NCBI GenBank assembly: GCA_002104985.1 | Contig: MCGO01000007.1 | Span: 558,001 to 622,000, forward strand | Reading direction: 5' to 3' | DNA length: 64,000 nucleotides | Source of the DNA: Rhizoclosmatium globosum | Taxonomy: Eukaryota; Chytridiomycota; Chytridiomycetes; Chytridiales; Chytriomycetaceae | Notes under the pieces: generated by a model | What the model saw: only the letters and a program-made list of their open reading frames with translations | What the model was told of the DNA's origin: nothing | Databases searched by the model: none | Made by a program: the position numbers and the translations under genes | Part shown: positions 52,401 to 64,000 of the stretch, piece after piece | Layout of the letters: each line of letters begins with the position of its first letter | Position numbering within the stretch: the stretch's first letter is position 1

Positions 52401-55400
52401 TGGCATGGATGGAGTCACGCGGTTGCCTACAGCTTCACCGGGTTCTGTTTTGAGGTAATAAGGGACTTCCAGATTTTCTGCGCTTGCGTTATTAACGGTT
52501 TCACTCGCTACAGTTACATCCGTAACAAGCTTCCAAGCCTCTGCTGTTCTAAATATTCCTTTCACAGGTACAGTAACCTCTTCTGAGTCGCAAAGCTTCA
52601 AAAGTGGATGAGTTTTAGGTAACCTTGACAATTGCTCCTGGAGCATGACAAAGTGGAGCCCTGGATGAGTTTGGTTCAGTGTCTCTCGATTAATAACCAT
52701 GAAATCCAACAACGCCTCGAGTAGTCGCTGAGTTCCAACCGGAATCTCTTGGGTGTGGGAGCAAAGCAAAATTTCGTATAATTCTTCACAAGTTTTGTGA
52801 GCAAGCTATGAACTTAAGCTGTTATAAAACTTCCAAATCTCAATATTCTTACGTTAAGGCAGACAAGACCAGCGAAGAACTCAAAGTCCGAGAACAACTC
52901 CTCTATTTTGTGCCATCTCCCGCTCTGGATAAGAGCATTAGGCAGTTCTCGGATTTTTCTTTCATTCCATTGAAATCCTAAATTTTCAATAACTGCCATT
53001 CGAAGTGGCATTTGAAGCAAAGTACCAGATGGTGTCGACAAACCAACAGAAAAATATTCAGTCAAGTAATCGGCAAGTACTTGCTTTGTATCTTCATCGC
53101 TTAGATATCTGTTGTTAATGACATCAAGCAGTTCCTTATCCATTGAGAGCGAAAAGACTTCACCACCCCATACTGTTCTTCTCATGAAATACTTCTTGGC
53201 GTCATAAATGAGTGGGAGAAGTTTGTGATTGATTAATCCTCCATCATGATTCTGAAACAGTAAATAAGAAATAAGGTGACTAGTTTACACATATTACCAA
53301 GTCGCGCAGTTCAGAATCTAAGGATACTAAGTCTAAGATTTCATTTTGCGTGAGACCATCCCTACTCATTGCAATAAGACCTAAAACCGTGGACACAAGC
53401 TTCTTTCCATGCACAGCTTCAAGTTTGATAAGCTGCATCTCCAAAGCCTCTCGAATCGTTTTTGGAAATTGCAAGCTATCCACTGGCGTAAACGATTTCC
53501 ACTCTTTCGATATAGAGTGCAACAGTTTCATCATTCGAATAGGAACAATTCCATTCACAGGAGTGCAATCAGCAAACGCCTTCCTCAACGCTTCAGCTTG
53601 CTCTACGCGAATTTTTCTCTTCGCAGCGTCATTCATCTTTTTCAAACAGGCTTTCAAAACGGGGGCAATGATTTCGCCCACTTTCAGAATATACGGATCA
53701 TGGGCCGTGTCTAACTCGGCTTGACTCGGAGGAGGACCGTTTTTGCAAGCAGCATACACAACGCTAGGTGCTCGAGCTCGAATCCGTTTCGTCACAAAGG
53801 TTATCACTTCTTCATCGTGAGCTGAAACTATAATCCGTACAAATGGCGGCACCACGTCAATCAACCAAGAAATGCGAGAGTTCATAGGTCCCGAAACTAG
53901 AGAATCAACTTTTGCAAGCGTTATGACAAGAGGTTTCTCAGCAGTTGCGAACTTGAGAGCTTCACGAAACATTTCCAACGAGATTTCATCGTCGATATTC
54001 GTGGATACATTGTACGCGAGACAAATTTGATGTGTGATAGATTTCATCAATCCGTATGATGTACTGGAGTCAGGAGTGATTCCAACAATACGTGCGATAA
54101 ATACAGGTTGAATAGAACCTCTCTTCGCACTCAATCCTCCGCTCAAAAGAATAGATTTCGTCTTCTTGACCAGAGTTTGCATTTCCACTGTATTTGTTGT
54201 ACACGCAGTTCCAACAGAAGTCGCATTTGAACTTAGAGAACCACTGCTCTCATCTCGCTTCATCGTAGGAGAAGGATTAGGCTTCCGTTCTTGCAGATTT
54301 TCAGCCATTCTTTGAATACACGTTTGAATCACTTTCCCGATGATAGCCGTTTTCCCCATCGACGAGTCTCCCGAAATTATAAATGGTGGAAGAGAAACCG
54401 CATCAGTTCGAAAAATGTATGCAATCACTTTTTCAATCAGATGCTCTCTTAACTTATGATCATTTGCGCGGAGTTTGAACTGCGTGATATGAACAAGAAT
54501 CTCTTCGTTCAATCTGTTAGGTTCCAAGCGTGATTCGCCGAGATGCAAGATTCCATCCTCTATCGCAGAAGTAATAGGATTAACAGGTGCCCCACTCGAG
54601 TCTGAATTCATTGAAGTTCGACCTTCATTCATCTGCTCAAAGTAAGCAACCTTTGTAAATACGAATACCACATACTTCAAGACGATTATCTCTCGGCACA
54701 GATCCATAAAGATACTCCGTCAGTTTCTCCAGCAACCGCCTGTCATCTTTCGATGCCACAGCATTCCCAACCTCTTGATCCTCAAATGAACTGTTTGTAA
54801 ACATCAAACTTTTGTTCCACTCTCCTCTCCGAGATTGACGCACAATTCCATAAAGTACTTCGCTCTGAAACTGAGATTGAACAAATCGCTGCACAGATGC
54901 AGGCTCGAGGATTCCGTTTCGACCTAGTTTCACTGCTGAAATTTTCATGAGAGCTTGTAAGGGAATCTTGTTGTCATAACTTCATGCCGATTAGTAAACT
55001 AAGATGACATCTTACAATGCTTACATCCATTTCTTGTGGGCTTCATCATTGGTTGGATCAGAATACTCAGGGATTACAGAGCTAATAGGTCTCAAGATCC
55101 GACGTGGCGGGACCCAGTTCTCATCAAGTTCGTACCATTTCTCGAGCAAAGCTTCTGAAGCTATAGTGAACTGTTGCGGAATGCTGTTTATGGAATGAGC
55201 TTGAATCACCAGTTGGTCAAACACAGCAGCATCAATTTCAGTTGGAATATCACGTTCGCCATAGAAATTATGGTCAAAAAATGCAATTTGATTGAAAGCA
55301 ATTGAGTCCTATCTCGGAGTTTTGAGTATTTTCAGTTTGAAGTACAGTAGCTTACTTTCATTGAAGATTCCAAATTCCATCGTTGGAGTTTCTCAAACTA

Positions 55401-57256
55401 AGATATGTAGCTTTAATGCCATTATTGTTTCAAAAGGAATACCTTGTTAGAGTCATCCATATCGCGTGATAAACCGAGAGTCAAGTCATTCCACTGAAAT
55501 TCGATACCCAGACACATACAGAAGTTGCGAATCTTCAAAGTTCCTCGATCAGAGAGATGAATCCTAGGAAATTATTACCTCCCACTCACCTCAACAAGCT
55601 CTTCCATTACAAACTTTCGCCTCTCCTTTTCAAAAGATCCTTTCACAGAACTGACATGAACTCGACACAAATACTTTTTAGGCTCTTTCATAACAAAAGA
55701 CGACCCAAACGCAACTCCCGTTACCAAAGCCTTCGCAACAGTCTCCTCATCCAACCCACTCCTTCCAACCTTCTCCCTCGCCACACCACCACTACCAGAA
55801 ACTCCCTTTCCCCCAGAAATCTGACACCCAAGCCCCGTCAACCCCCACCCAGTCCCCTCACAATTCGGAATAAACAACTCCTCATCGCCAGGAAACTCAT
55901 CCAAATACTCATGCAAAACCAACTCATCCATCATATAAACCCCTGAATAATCTTTCCCGCCTACCTTCAACTTTTCCTCCTTCGCAATCTGTTCCTGCCT
56001 CGCCTCGAGTTTATCTTTCCAGCGACGGTACGCGCGGGGTTCAAGTTGAACGATAGGTTTCCGTTCTTTGGGCGGTAGTTTTTCGTCTCGAGTCAATGGC
56101 GCCGATTTGGGGCGAATCTTTGCGACACGGGGTACGAGTGGGGCTTTAGGGGAGTATCGGGGTGGAATGGGGGTCCTTGTTCACCCGTGTACTCCAACCT
56201 GGATTTCGTAGAAAACGCATCGAAACTGATTCTCTTTGAGGATGAAGGCCGTGTTGTAGATTGAGAAGACGGTGAGATATCAGAATCGGCATTTTGGAAG
56301 GGACTCGAGAAGGCGCTGCTAGGTCGTTGAGAAGGACTTGACAACGCACTACTCGGTCTTTGAGACACGGATTTTGAACGAAGGGGTCCAACGACAGAGG
56401 CTTGACGAGAGGGTAGAGGGGTAACAACTTTTCGAGTGACTTCTTCGGGGATAGCACGTTTGATGTGAACGCCAGAGCTTTCGAGTTCTTGGACGTATCG
56501 TTTTGGGAAACGCGAGATGCTTTGGAGGTATTTGAGGGTGTTGATGCGATCTTTTTGGAATTTCTTGGTGTCATAGAATGGTTCACTGTTTTCAACACGT
56601 TGCAAGTACATGTCGTTGGCTTGGTCAGTTTGGACACGTAAGGTCCGGTTCCTTGGTCCATTCAGACCTAGTTTCCGTACGACAGCGTCCGGTTGTGGTG
56701 GCTTGGGACGAATTTTTCCCGTGACTGTTTTCGGTGGTGGTGCAGGGTTGGGTACTTTTGTGATGTGTCGTTTGATGCGATACAACAAGTTCTTGTTTTC
56801 CAGCTGGATTTTAGTTTCCGTATCTGCAGTGAAATTAAGAAATTGGGATCTTGAATCTTCAACAAGCTCACCAAGTTTTCCCCTAGTTTTTCTTGCCCGT
56901 TCTTCCGCCGATAAATGAGAATACCTCGTTGGTTCTTTGTTATCAACTGACTGAACAATACTTTTCAATTTGTTTCGATGCTTTGTCCAAACAACTTGAT
57001 CCCATTTGACTTGAATGATCTTGTTGGCGCAAGGAAGAGTAGGCACATAAGCGCGATATGCCCAGATATCTTCTTGTGCTTGCGATATTCCCATGTGTGA
57101 GGTTGACAAGTGTGTGGGAGAATGAGAGGAAGATCGTGAACGTGAACGAGCCGGACTGTGAGTGGATCTTGAAGTAGACCTAGTTGTCTGATTCCGATCT
57201 TCTGGTGGAGCACACACTTTAATGTGCGGAGAATGTGCAGGAGCGATCATGTTCAT
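49494..57256 (-). CDS. STAND NTPase: DUF4062-like, NACHT and WD40 repeats
   Basis: A 2,463-residue NWD1/NWD2-like STAND protein, the architecture of NLR-type switches. Eight introns (56144-56184, 55533-55589, 55398-55442, 55309-55355, 54980-55024, 54633-54675, 53252-53297, 52806-52852) give an exact frame from ATG 57254-57256. Residues 1 to about 500 are Ser/Pro/Arg-rich. Around 515-575 is a DUF4062-like block (HVSSVKGSF..ER, then IRNFCMCLGIEFQWNDLTLG). The NTPase has its P-loop at about 870-877 (SGDSSMGKTA) and a Walker B-like PLVITLAKVD. The C-terminal 1,000 residues hold many WD40 units (ASGSSDGKVKLFD, SLLTIWDLES, GIVKIWDWD). Such proteins bind a trigger via the WD40 part and oligomerise through the NTPase. 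The trigger is unknown. Its stop is 19 bp from that of the convergent WW-domain gene. Confidence 0.85.
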
Positions 57257-57312
57257 GTTCTCAGCAAGTGACAAACTCTTTTCTTTCTTTTCTTTTTCTA
57301 TCGATTCAACAA
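57257..57312. promoter_or_regulatory. 56-bp divergent spacer between STAND gene and SUV3
   Basis: The two start codons lie only 56 bases apart on opposite strands; the spacer is pyrimidine-rich on the plus strand (TTTCTTTTC). The 5' UTRs must be very short or overlap. Confidence 0.45.
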
Positions 57313-59729
57313 ATGAGCCAACCACTTCGGACACACTGTCTCCGAATCCGAATCCCACTTCGACCAAGCCACTTCCGCCAAGCCACGGTCCGCGCATTTG
57401 CTTCGAAGGCGGCCAAGTTCGACTTTGGCGCCTTCAAATTCAACGAGGAAAAGAAGGAAAAGAGGGAAAAGAAGGCGACAACTCCGCAAAAGATTGTGAT
57501 CGATGCCGAACAGCCACGGCCAATTGACTTGGAAGTTGCTCGTGAGTCGCTCAAAGTTGTTTCTTTCGGATTCACTCACTCACTCACTCACTCTTCAATC
57601 AAAGTACTCGCAAAGTACCTGCGCTCAGAGTTCCGCAATTCAAGTTTCATCAACTTCAAATGCAAGGACATTGGCGTCGACGAAGACGAAGCTGCGACCA
57701 TCAAGAAAAACTACGCCGATGCCATCCTCGCCGACAAACTGTCTTACATCCGTCTCAATGCCGCAGCAGAAGCAATCAGAGACAAAAGTATGCTGATCCT
57801 TGGTTCTTGCTTCAACTGCTAACCCCGTTTGGACCAGAAAACATGGAACGCTTCCTTCTCCCTGGCCTCTATGAATTCATTCTTGATTCAAAGAAAGACT
57901 CAATAACGGATGTCGGAAACTTTAAAACATTGATGAAGTTTTCGGATTTGAGAACTCCTGCTGAATGGTACCCTGAAGCGCGACAACTGAAGAGGTACGC
58001 CCCCACTGCAACAAACTACAGATTTCTTATAAACCTGCACAGACAAATCATATTACATGTGGGCCCAACAAACTCGGGAAAGACTTATTCCGCCCTCAAA
58101 CGTCTCGAACAAGCAAAAACAGGGGTTTACTCAGGCCCTCTCCGCCTACTCGCCCATGAAGTATACGAACGCCTCAATATCGCCGGTGCAGCCTGCAACC
58201 TCCTTACAGGCGAAGAACGCAGAGAATCTGATGGCGTCGAAAAATGGGCCTGTACAGTCGAAATGACACCCTTAAACCGTGAAGTCGATGTTGCCGTCAT
58301 TGACGAAATTCAAATGATTGGTGACGAACAACGAGGTTGGGCGTGGACTCAAGCCGTTCTCGGCGTTCGTGCGCGTGAAATCCACCTGTGCGGTGAAGCA
58401 ACAGTCATTCCACTCATCCAACGACTCGCGGAAACCACTGGTGATACCGTGACAATCAACAAATACGACCGTCTTACGCCACTCCACGTTGAAAAGAAGG
58501 GATTCCACAACTCGTTCTCCAATATCCAAAAAGGGGATTGTGTCGTGACGTTTTCACGAAAGAATATCTTTGCATTGAGAAAGAAAATCGAAAGCTATGG
58601 GAATTTGAAGGCGGCCGTGATTTACGGGAACTTGCCGCCTGAAACGCGTGCGGAACAAGCGAAACTGTTTAATGACCCACACAGTGGTTATGATGTTCTC
58701 GTTGCCTCTGATGCTATTGGAATGGGACTCAATCTGTAAGATCCATAACTACTCTCAAACTCAATGTTGACAACTCACAGGAATATTCGTCGCGTCGTTT
58801 TCGAATCAATCTCGAAATTCAATGGCAAAGAAATTGTTCCACTCACAATGAGCCAAATCAAACAAATCGGTGGCCGCGCGGGAAGATTTAAAACTCAGTA
58901 TCAAGAGGGTTATGTATGCACGTAAGCCAACCAATATCATATATATCACAAGATTTACAAGGTACCTAGATTGAACAACGGAGATATGAGAAGACTTCGA
59001 GATGCCTTGGCTACAGTGAACCCTCTGCCATTAGCATCCGCAGGGCTTTACCCAACTCTGGACCAAATGGAAAAGTTTGCCGCAGAACTCCCCAACGAGA
59101 CGTTCGCAGGCCTTCTCGACAGGTTCGAACAACTCGCTCGTCTTGATGGAGATTATTTCCTCTGCAACTTGAGCTCTCAAAAGGATGTAGCTGATTTGAT
59201 TCAACATATCGATCTGTCTCTGCAAGATCGTTACACTCTTGTCGCGGCACCTTCAAATGCAGATGATCCATTCATAAGTAAAGCTATGCTCAAGTTTTCG
59301 AAAGCAATCAGCGACGGTACGGAGCTGGCATTGCAAGACATGGTCACACTTCCAAGTGGAGCCGTCAAGAGCCCAGAGAAACTACGTGAACTAGAAAGTT
59401 GGCATAAAGTCATTGTCCTCTACATCTGGTTGAGGTAAGAACTCCTCCCACAATCACTTTTCAGGACTGTCTAAAAACGCGTTTGAAACAGCTTCCGCTT
59501 CCCATCCACATTCACAGGAACAGAATCAGCGTCCCATTTAAAACGAGTTTGTGAAGATTTGATCACTCAATCGTTGGATCAGATGCATGATAAGAAGGTG
59601 GAAGCTCGGATTCAAAAGATCTTGAATAAGGAAGCTGCAAAGAGGGAGAAGCAGTTGAAGCACGCTTTCCATAACAGGAAAGGGCCAAAGAAAGTGGAGG
59701 GCGAGGCTATGAAAAAACCTGAAGAATAA
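57313..59729 (+). CDS. SUV3: Mitochondrial ATP-dependent RNA helicase SUV3
   Basis: A 717-residue Ski2-like helicase that works in mitochondrial RNA degradation with an exoribonuclease partner. The start at 57313 gives an Arg-rich, acid-free N-terminus (MSQPLRTHCLRIRIPLRPS), a good mitochondrial presequence. Motifs: I (VGPTNSGKTYSALKRL), YSGPLRLLAHEVYER, II (VIDEIQMIGDEQRGWAWTQA), III-like HLCGEA, TFSRKNIF, VIYGNLPPETRAEQA, SDAIGMGLNL and VI (QIGGRAGRF). The C-terminus is Lys-rich. Introns 57542-57604 (with a CACT run), 57788-57837, 58736-58780, 58922-58969 and 59435-59491 leave an exact frame. Length fits the family (about 700-790). Confidence 0.93.
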
Positions 59730-59826
59730 AACAGATCGATTGCTCCACAATTTGATTTGACGCCACTACTGAAAATTTTCCGGAGCAGATCCATGATGCC
59801 AAGAAAGTTGTTTCCAAATCATAGTT
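59730..59826. other. Short spacer between SUV3 and ABCC gene
   Basis: 97 bases between the SUV3 stop and the ABCC start on the same strand; the promoter of the transporter must lie here or inside the SUV3 end. Confidence 0.4.
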
Positions 59827-62800
59827 ATGTCAGCAAAGGTTGACAAGACGGATTCCTCACAACATGAATGGGCAGAGTTCCCTGGTGCAGGACCTTGTCC
59901 CAGAGACACTGCCAATATATTCAGCAGGATCGTCTTCCAGTTCATCAATCCGTATGCCCCTCCTTCTCAATCACCCACCCACTAACCACGTTTCAATGGC
60001 TAGACTCTTCAAGAAGGGATGGAAGCAGCCATTGACCATGATGGATCTCTGGGACATCAGCGACGACATCAAAGCAAACGCCATGGCCGACAAGTTTGAG
60101 AGGGAGTGGAAGCATGAACTGAGTCTGTGGGAGAAGGCACAAGCAGGAAAGCCGGTAGAGGTTGATGCAGATGGGAACCAAGTCAAGAGAGTCATTGATG
60201 GATCAATTCTTCGGTCTTGCTTGTGGCGCTTGTTTAAGAAGGAAGTCTTTCCTATGGCGATTATTAGTTTGATGTCCAATATGTATGTACCTCCCACTTT
60301 ACAATTACCCATCCGGTCTCAATACTTTCTGTTCAGGTGCAACTTATTGTCCCCATACATGCAAGAGTTTATTATCCGCTTCGTTATCAAGCGGGACTCA
60401 CCATTCGCCGAACCGATCGGAAATGGTGTAGGTTATGCGTTGGGCCTATTCGCCCTCCAGATCATTGGTGCATTATTTTCCACCTACTTTCAACAGGAGA
60501 TGGCCATCAAATCGTTGGGTGTGAAATGTATGTTTTCAACCAAGATTTATCGAAAGGCGTTGCGATTGTCTCCTGCTGCAAGGCAACAATTCTCTTCGGG
60601 GCAGATTATCAATATGGCTACAACGGATACTGCCAGAATTCAGGCATTCATGTCTCAAACAATCTCAATTTTCACTCTTCCGATTATTTTGCTGATCAAT
60701 GTGGTGTTTTTGACTGTCTCGATTGGCTGGCCTGCACTTGTAAGTTGAAGTGAAATCTAGCTCTTTTTTCCCTAATGCACTTAATTTTGATATAGGCAGG
60801 TATCGGTGTCTTGGTCTTATCGTTTCCACTCCAAAAGTGGTTGGTTGGCAAGATGAAAGTTATCCGTGCCCGACAAGCTCCAATTACCGACAAACGTATC
60901 AAAAAGACCGAAGAAATCTTGACGGGAATCCGAATCATCAAGTTTTTCGCATGGGAGAGTAGTTTCTTTTCCGTTGTCGAAAAAATCAGAAACGAGGAAC
61001 TGATTCAAGTTCTGACTCGTTCAGTGTACACGGGTCTGGTGTTCACGCAAGCAAACGCCCTGCCCGCACTTTGTACCTGTGTAGCTTTCATCGCTTATGG
61101 CTTGGAACATCCATTGGACTCTTCAAAAGTCTTTTCCTCAATGTCTTGGTTCAATCAACTCAAAAACCCCATTCGAATGCTTCCGAACCTGTTCACCTCA
61201 TACGCAGAATTCAATGTGGCGATCACTCGAATTGAATCATTTTTGCTCTCAATTGAGCTTGATGATGAAGGATTGGAAGCGTGCGCCAATCCAAATCACG
61301 CGATTGAGATTTCGGATGCCGAGTTTAGCTGGACAGGACCCGTTTTCCCCGCTGACATGGCCCCGCCAGCTCCAGCTACTCCAGCAAAAGGAAAGGAAGC
61401 CAAAAAGACTGATTCTAAGGAAGACAAGTCCACAAAAAAGACCTCAACTGATTCTAGTACCTCAAATCCAACAAAGGCCTTAACACAATCCGATTTAGCT
61501 ATTGTGGAAGAAAAAAAGACGGTATCGTCGCTCAAAAATATCAACTTGAATATTCCAAAAGGAGCTTTGACAGCTATAGTTGGCAGTGTAGGCGGCGGAA
61601 AATCATCACTCCTCAGTGCCATTATTGGTGAAATGCGAAGAGTCTCTGGAGGTGTCGCGGTTTCAGGAACTATCGCGTACGCAGCCCAGACAGCCTGGAT
61701 CCAAAATGCGACAGTGAAGGAAAATATTCTGTTTGGACAACCATACGAGAAGGAGCGCTACCTTCGAGCTCTTTACGATGCAGCGCTTTTGCCAGATCTT
61801 AGGATTCTAAAAGATAGCGATCAAACGTCGATTGGAGAAAAAGGCATCAATTTGTCTGGTGGCCAAAAGCAGGTTTGTGGCATTTCCCATCTTTCTGCAA
61901 AAGTTGTAACGTCTGATTAGAGAATCAACATTGCCCGATTACTCTATAATCCTGCTAGCATAGTATTGCTAGATGATCCGCTTTCTGCCGTCGATGCTCA
62001 TGTTGGGAAACACTTGTTTGAACGATGCATCTTGGGATCTTTGAACGACCGTACCCGCGTTCTTGTGACTCATCAACTGCACTTCTTACCGCAATGTGAC
62101 TACATTGTTTTCGTGAAGGATGGGACAATCTTGGAACAAGGAAGCTTCAAAGAGCTAATGGCAAGCGGAGGTTCCTTTTCTGAGATGATGACAACATATG
62201 GTGGTCATGATGAAAACGTGAAAGAGGGTACACCTGAAATCCAAGACGCGAGCGATTTTGAGAAAGTCATCGCTGAGCTCGATGAGTTGACATCTCCTAA
62301 AGAAAACGCTGTGAATATTATGAGCAAAGAAGACCAAGCTTCTGGTGGAGTTGCATCTGATGTGTGGTGGAACTATCTTCGTGCTTGTGGAGGTATCTGG
62401 TTCTGTATTTGCACCCTCGGCATGGTTTTGTTGAACGAAGGAACAAACGTTCTCACAAATTTGTGGCTCGCGTGGTGGACTGAAAACTCGTTCCCTTCCT
62501 TGAGCAATGCAGGATACTCTTTGATCTATCTCGCTATTGCAGTCATTTCGTCTATTATCACTTTCATTTACGCGTACTATTTCGCTTTCACTGGTACGCG
62601 AGCATCTCGCATCATGCACGAGAAGGCCTTATCACGCGTGATGCGCTGCCCAACAGTGTTTTTCGATACAACGCCAGTTGGTCGAATTATTAATCGGTTC
62701 ACTACAGACGTTGACGCTTTGTAAGTTCTATTTCCTCTCATTAATCTAACAAATTTTCAGGGACAACACGGTCGCTTTTTACGTGCGTTCTCTGGTGGGA

Positions 62801-63956
62801 ACCGTTTCAACAACCCTGTCGACATTCATTGTCATGATCGTGACGCTTCCAATTCTAACTGCAGTTCTGGTCCCATGTATGGCCATCTATTGGTTTGTGC
62901 AGAATATATATCGCAAAACTGCGAGAGAAATTAAGCGAATTTCGTCTACTGCGAGATCTCCTTGGTTCAATAATTTCGGAGAAAGTTTGGTGGGACAGCA
63001 ACCATTCGTGCGTACAAGGAACAGACCCGTTTTGTGTCCCGCAACGACACCGCGTTAGATATTTCAAACTCTCCAAACTATTATTTGACGACGGCGGGGA
63101 ACTGGTTGTCGGTGCGCCTTCAACTTATCGGCTCTCTTTTGGTATTGGGTGCTGCATTGTTGGGAATCACTACTTCAGTATTGTCGGCTCCACTGTTCGG
63201 TCTTTGTTTGACGTATGTAACTTATCTTCAGTTAAAATAGCTAATTTACCCTAGATATTCACTGACGATCACCCAAACGCTTGCGAATGTGGTTGAAAAT
63301 TTCACTCAATGCGAGATTGCAATGAATTCAGCTGAAAGAGTCGAGCATTATGCGCATAAAGTGCAAGTAGAAGACGATAATGGCCAGCACAAGCTTCCAA
63401 CGAATTGGCCAACAGAAGGATCTATTGAGTTCAAGGGTGTCACCATGCGTTATGCACCACACCTCCCTGTCGTTTTAGACGACGTTTCGTTTAAAATTCG
63501 TCAAAAGGAAAAAATTGGAATTGTTGGAAGGTTAGCTTAAGTTCGCTTAATGTTAATACTAAACAACAAATTAGAACCGGATCTGGAAAATCGTCTCTTA
63601 TGCAAGCTTTATTCCGTATGATCCAATGCGAGGGTCTCATCACTATTGACGGAATTGACATCACATCAATTGGCCTTCACAAATTGCGAAGTTCACTTGC
63701 CGTAATTCCTCAGGATCCGTTTGTATTTTCTGGAACCTTCCGCTTCAATTTAGACCCTTTTGGAGAGCATTCAGATGCTGAACTCTGGGAGTCGCTGGAA
63801 CGAGCTGGATTGAAAGCCAAAGTTGCAGCACAAGATGGCGCATTGGACGCACTAGTTCAAGCAGGTGGAGAAAACTTGTCAGTTGGCGAGCGCCAGCTCC
63901 TATGTCTTGCGCGGGCCATGCTCAAGAAACCTGTCGTTCTCATCATGGACGAAGCG
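59827..63956 (+). CDS. ABCC (MRP/Yor1-type) transporter, 3' end outside window, one frameshift
   Basis: A full-type ABC exporter of subfamily C. The ATG at 59827 leads, after an intron (59952-60003), to two membrane domains and two nucleotide-binding domains. TMD1 spans about 60240-61250 (SLMSNM.., TRIESFLLS). NBD1 has Walker [12 protein letters not shown]-loop region [20 protein letters not shown], signature LSGGQKQ and Walker [18 protein letters not shown] Lys/Ser-rich insertion precedes NBD1. TMD2 follows, and NBD2 has [21 protein letters not shown], signature LSVGERQ and VVLIMDEA at the window end, just before a GTAAG donor. At 62996-63000 one base is missing: restoring it links SLVGQ to the conserved [12 protein letters not shown]. 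Substrates of this group are conjugates and organic anions; the exact one is unknown. Confidence 0.9.
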
Positions 63957-64000
63957 TAAGTTGTTTACCGAAATATAGTTTCCAGAATATCAAACTAATT

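Noticed and set aside
55533..55589. A 26-nt intron at the DUF4062-like block
   Set aside because: Too short to be credible; a 57-nt intron from the same donor keeps frame and gives a better match to the domain.
56144..56184. Apparent frameshift in a C run of the STAND gene
   Set aside because: A 41-nt GT-AG intron explains the frame change and the total coding length then divides by three; still somewhat uncertain because the acceptor is AAAG.

Overview
This window is nuclear DNA of a eukaryote, most likely an early-diverging zoosporic (chytrid-type) fungus. The reasons are very short GT-AG introns (about 41-80 nt), GPI-tailed secreted proteins that begin with a mature His (copper-binding BIM1/X325-like), secreted heme peroxidases, an animal-type single-chain NAD(P) transhydrogenase (largely lost in Dikarya), a complete PRP8, CRIPT and SUV3. 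The phylum is inferred from gene content; no taxonomic search was possible.

The window has two compartments. From 0 to 7.4 kb lie the 3' part of NNT and a secreted island: a BIM1/X325-like GPI protein, a heme peroxidase and an S1/P1 nuclease. Each of these reading frames has at least one small indel. From 7.4 to 28 kb the DNA is gene-poor. It holds a decayed copy of the peroxidase/BIM1-like pair, a 698-bp element with 36-bp inverted ends, a TTAA-flanked element, a damaged transposase-like gene with a divergent partner gene, a decayed Ty1/copia-like stretch, and relics of ordinary cellular genes (ABCC transporter C-terminus, DOA1/PLAA PUL domain, protein kinase, DEAH-helicase tail). From 28 to 64 kb the DNA is dense: CcP-like peroxidase-DOMON-TM-SAM protein, HHxxxDG acyltransferase, DEAH helicase, PRP8, CRIPT, a secreted discoidin/fucolectin-like repeat protein, a WW-domain protein, a 2,463-residue DUF4062-NACHT-WD40 STAND protein, SUV3 and an ABCC transporter cut by the window edge.

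The strongest unusual signal is the gene at 27,999-30,364. A class I (CcP-like) peroxidase fold with an intact proximal His-Asp-Trp triad but a distal His-to-Lys change is fused to a DOMON domain, one membrane span and a C-terminal SAM domain. That layout looks like a heme-based membrane sensor or receptor. It reads through in one frame once two introns are removed (743 residues). Second is the STAND gene, whose eight proposed introns also give one uninterrupted frame.

Spliceosome genes PRP8 and CRIPT are divergent across about 110 bp. SUV3 and the STAND gene are divergent across 56 bp. The WW-domain gene and the STAND gene converge with 19 bp between their coding ends. All gene models were made by reading frames and splice motifs by eye.
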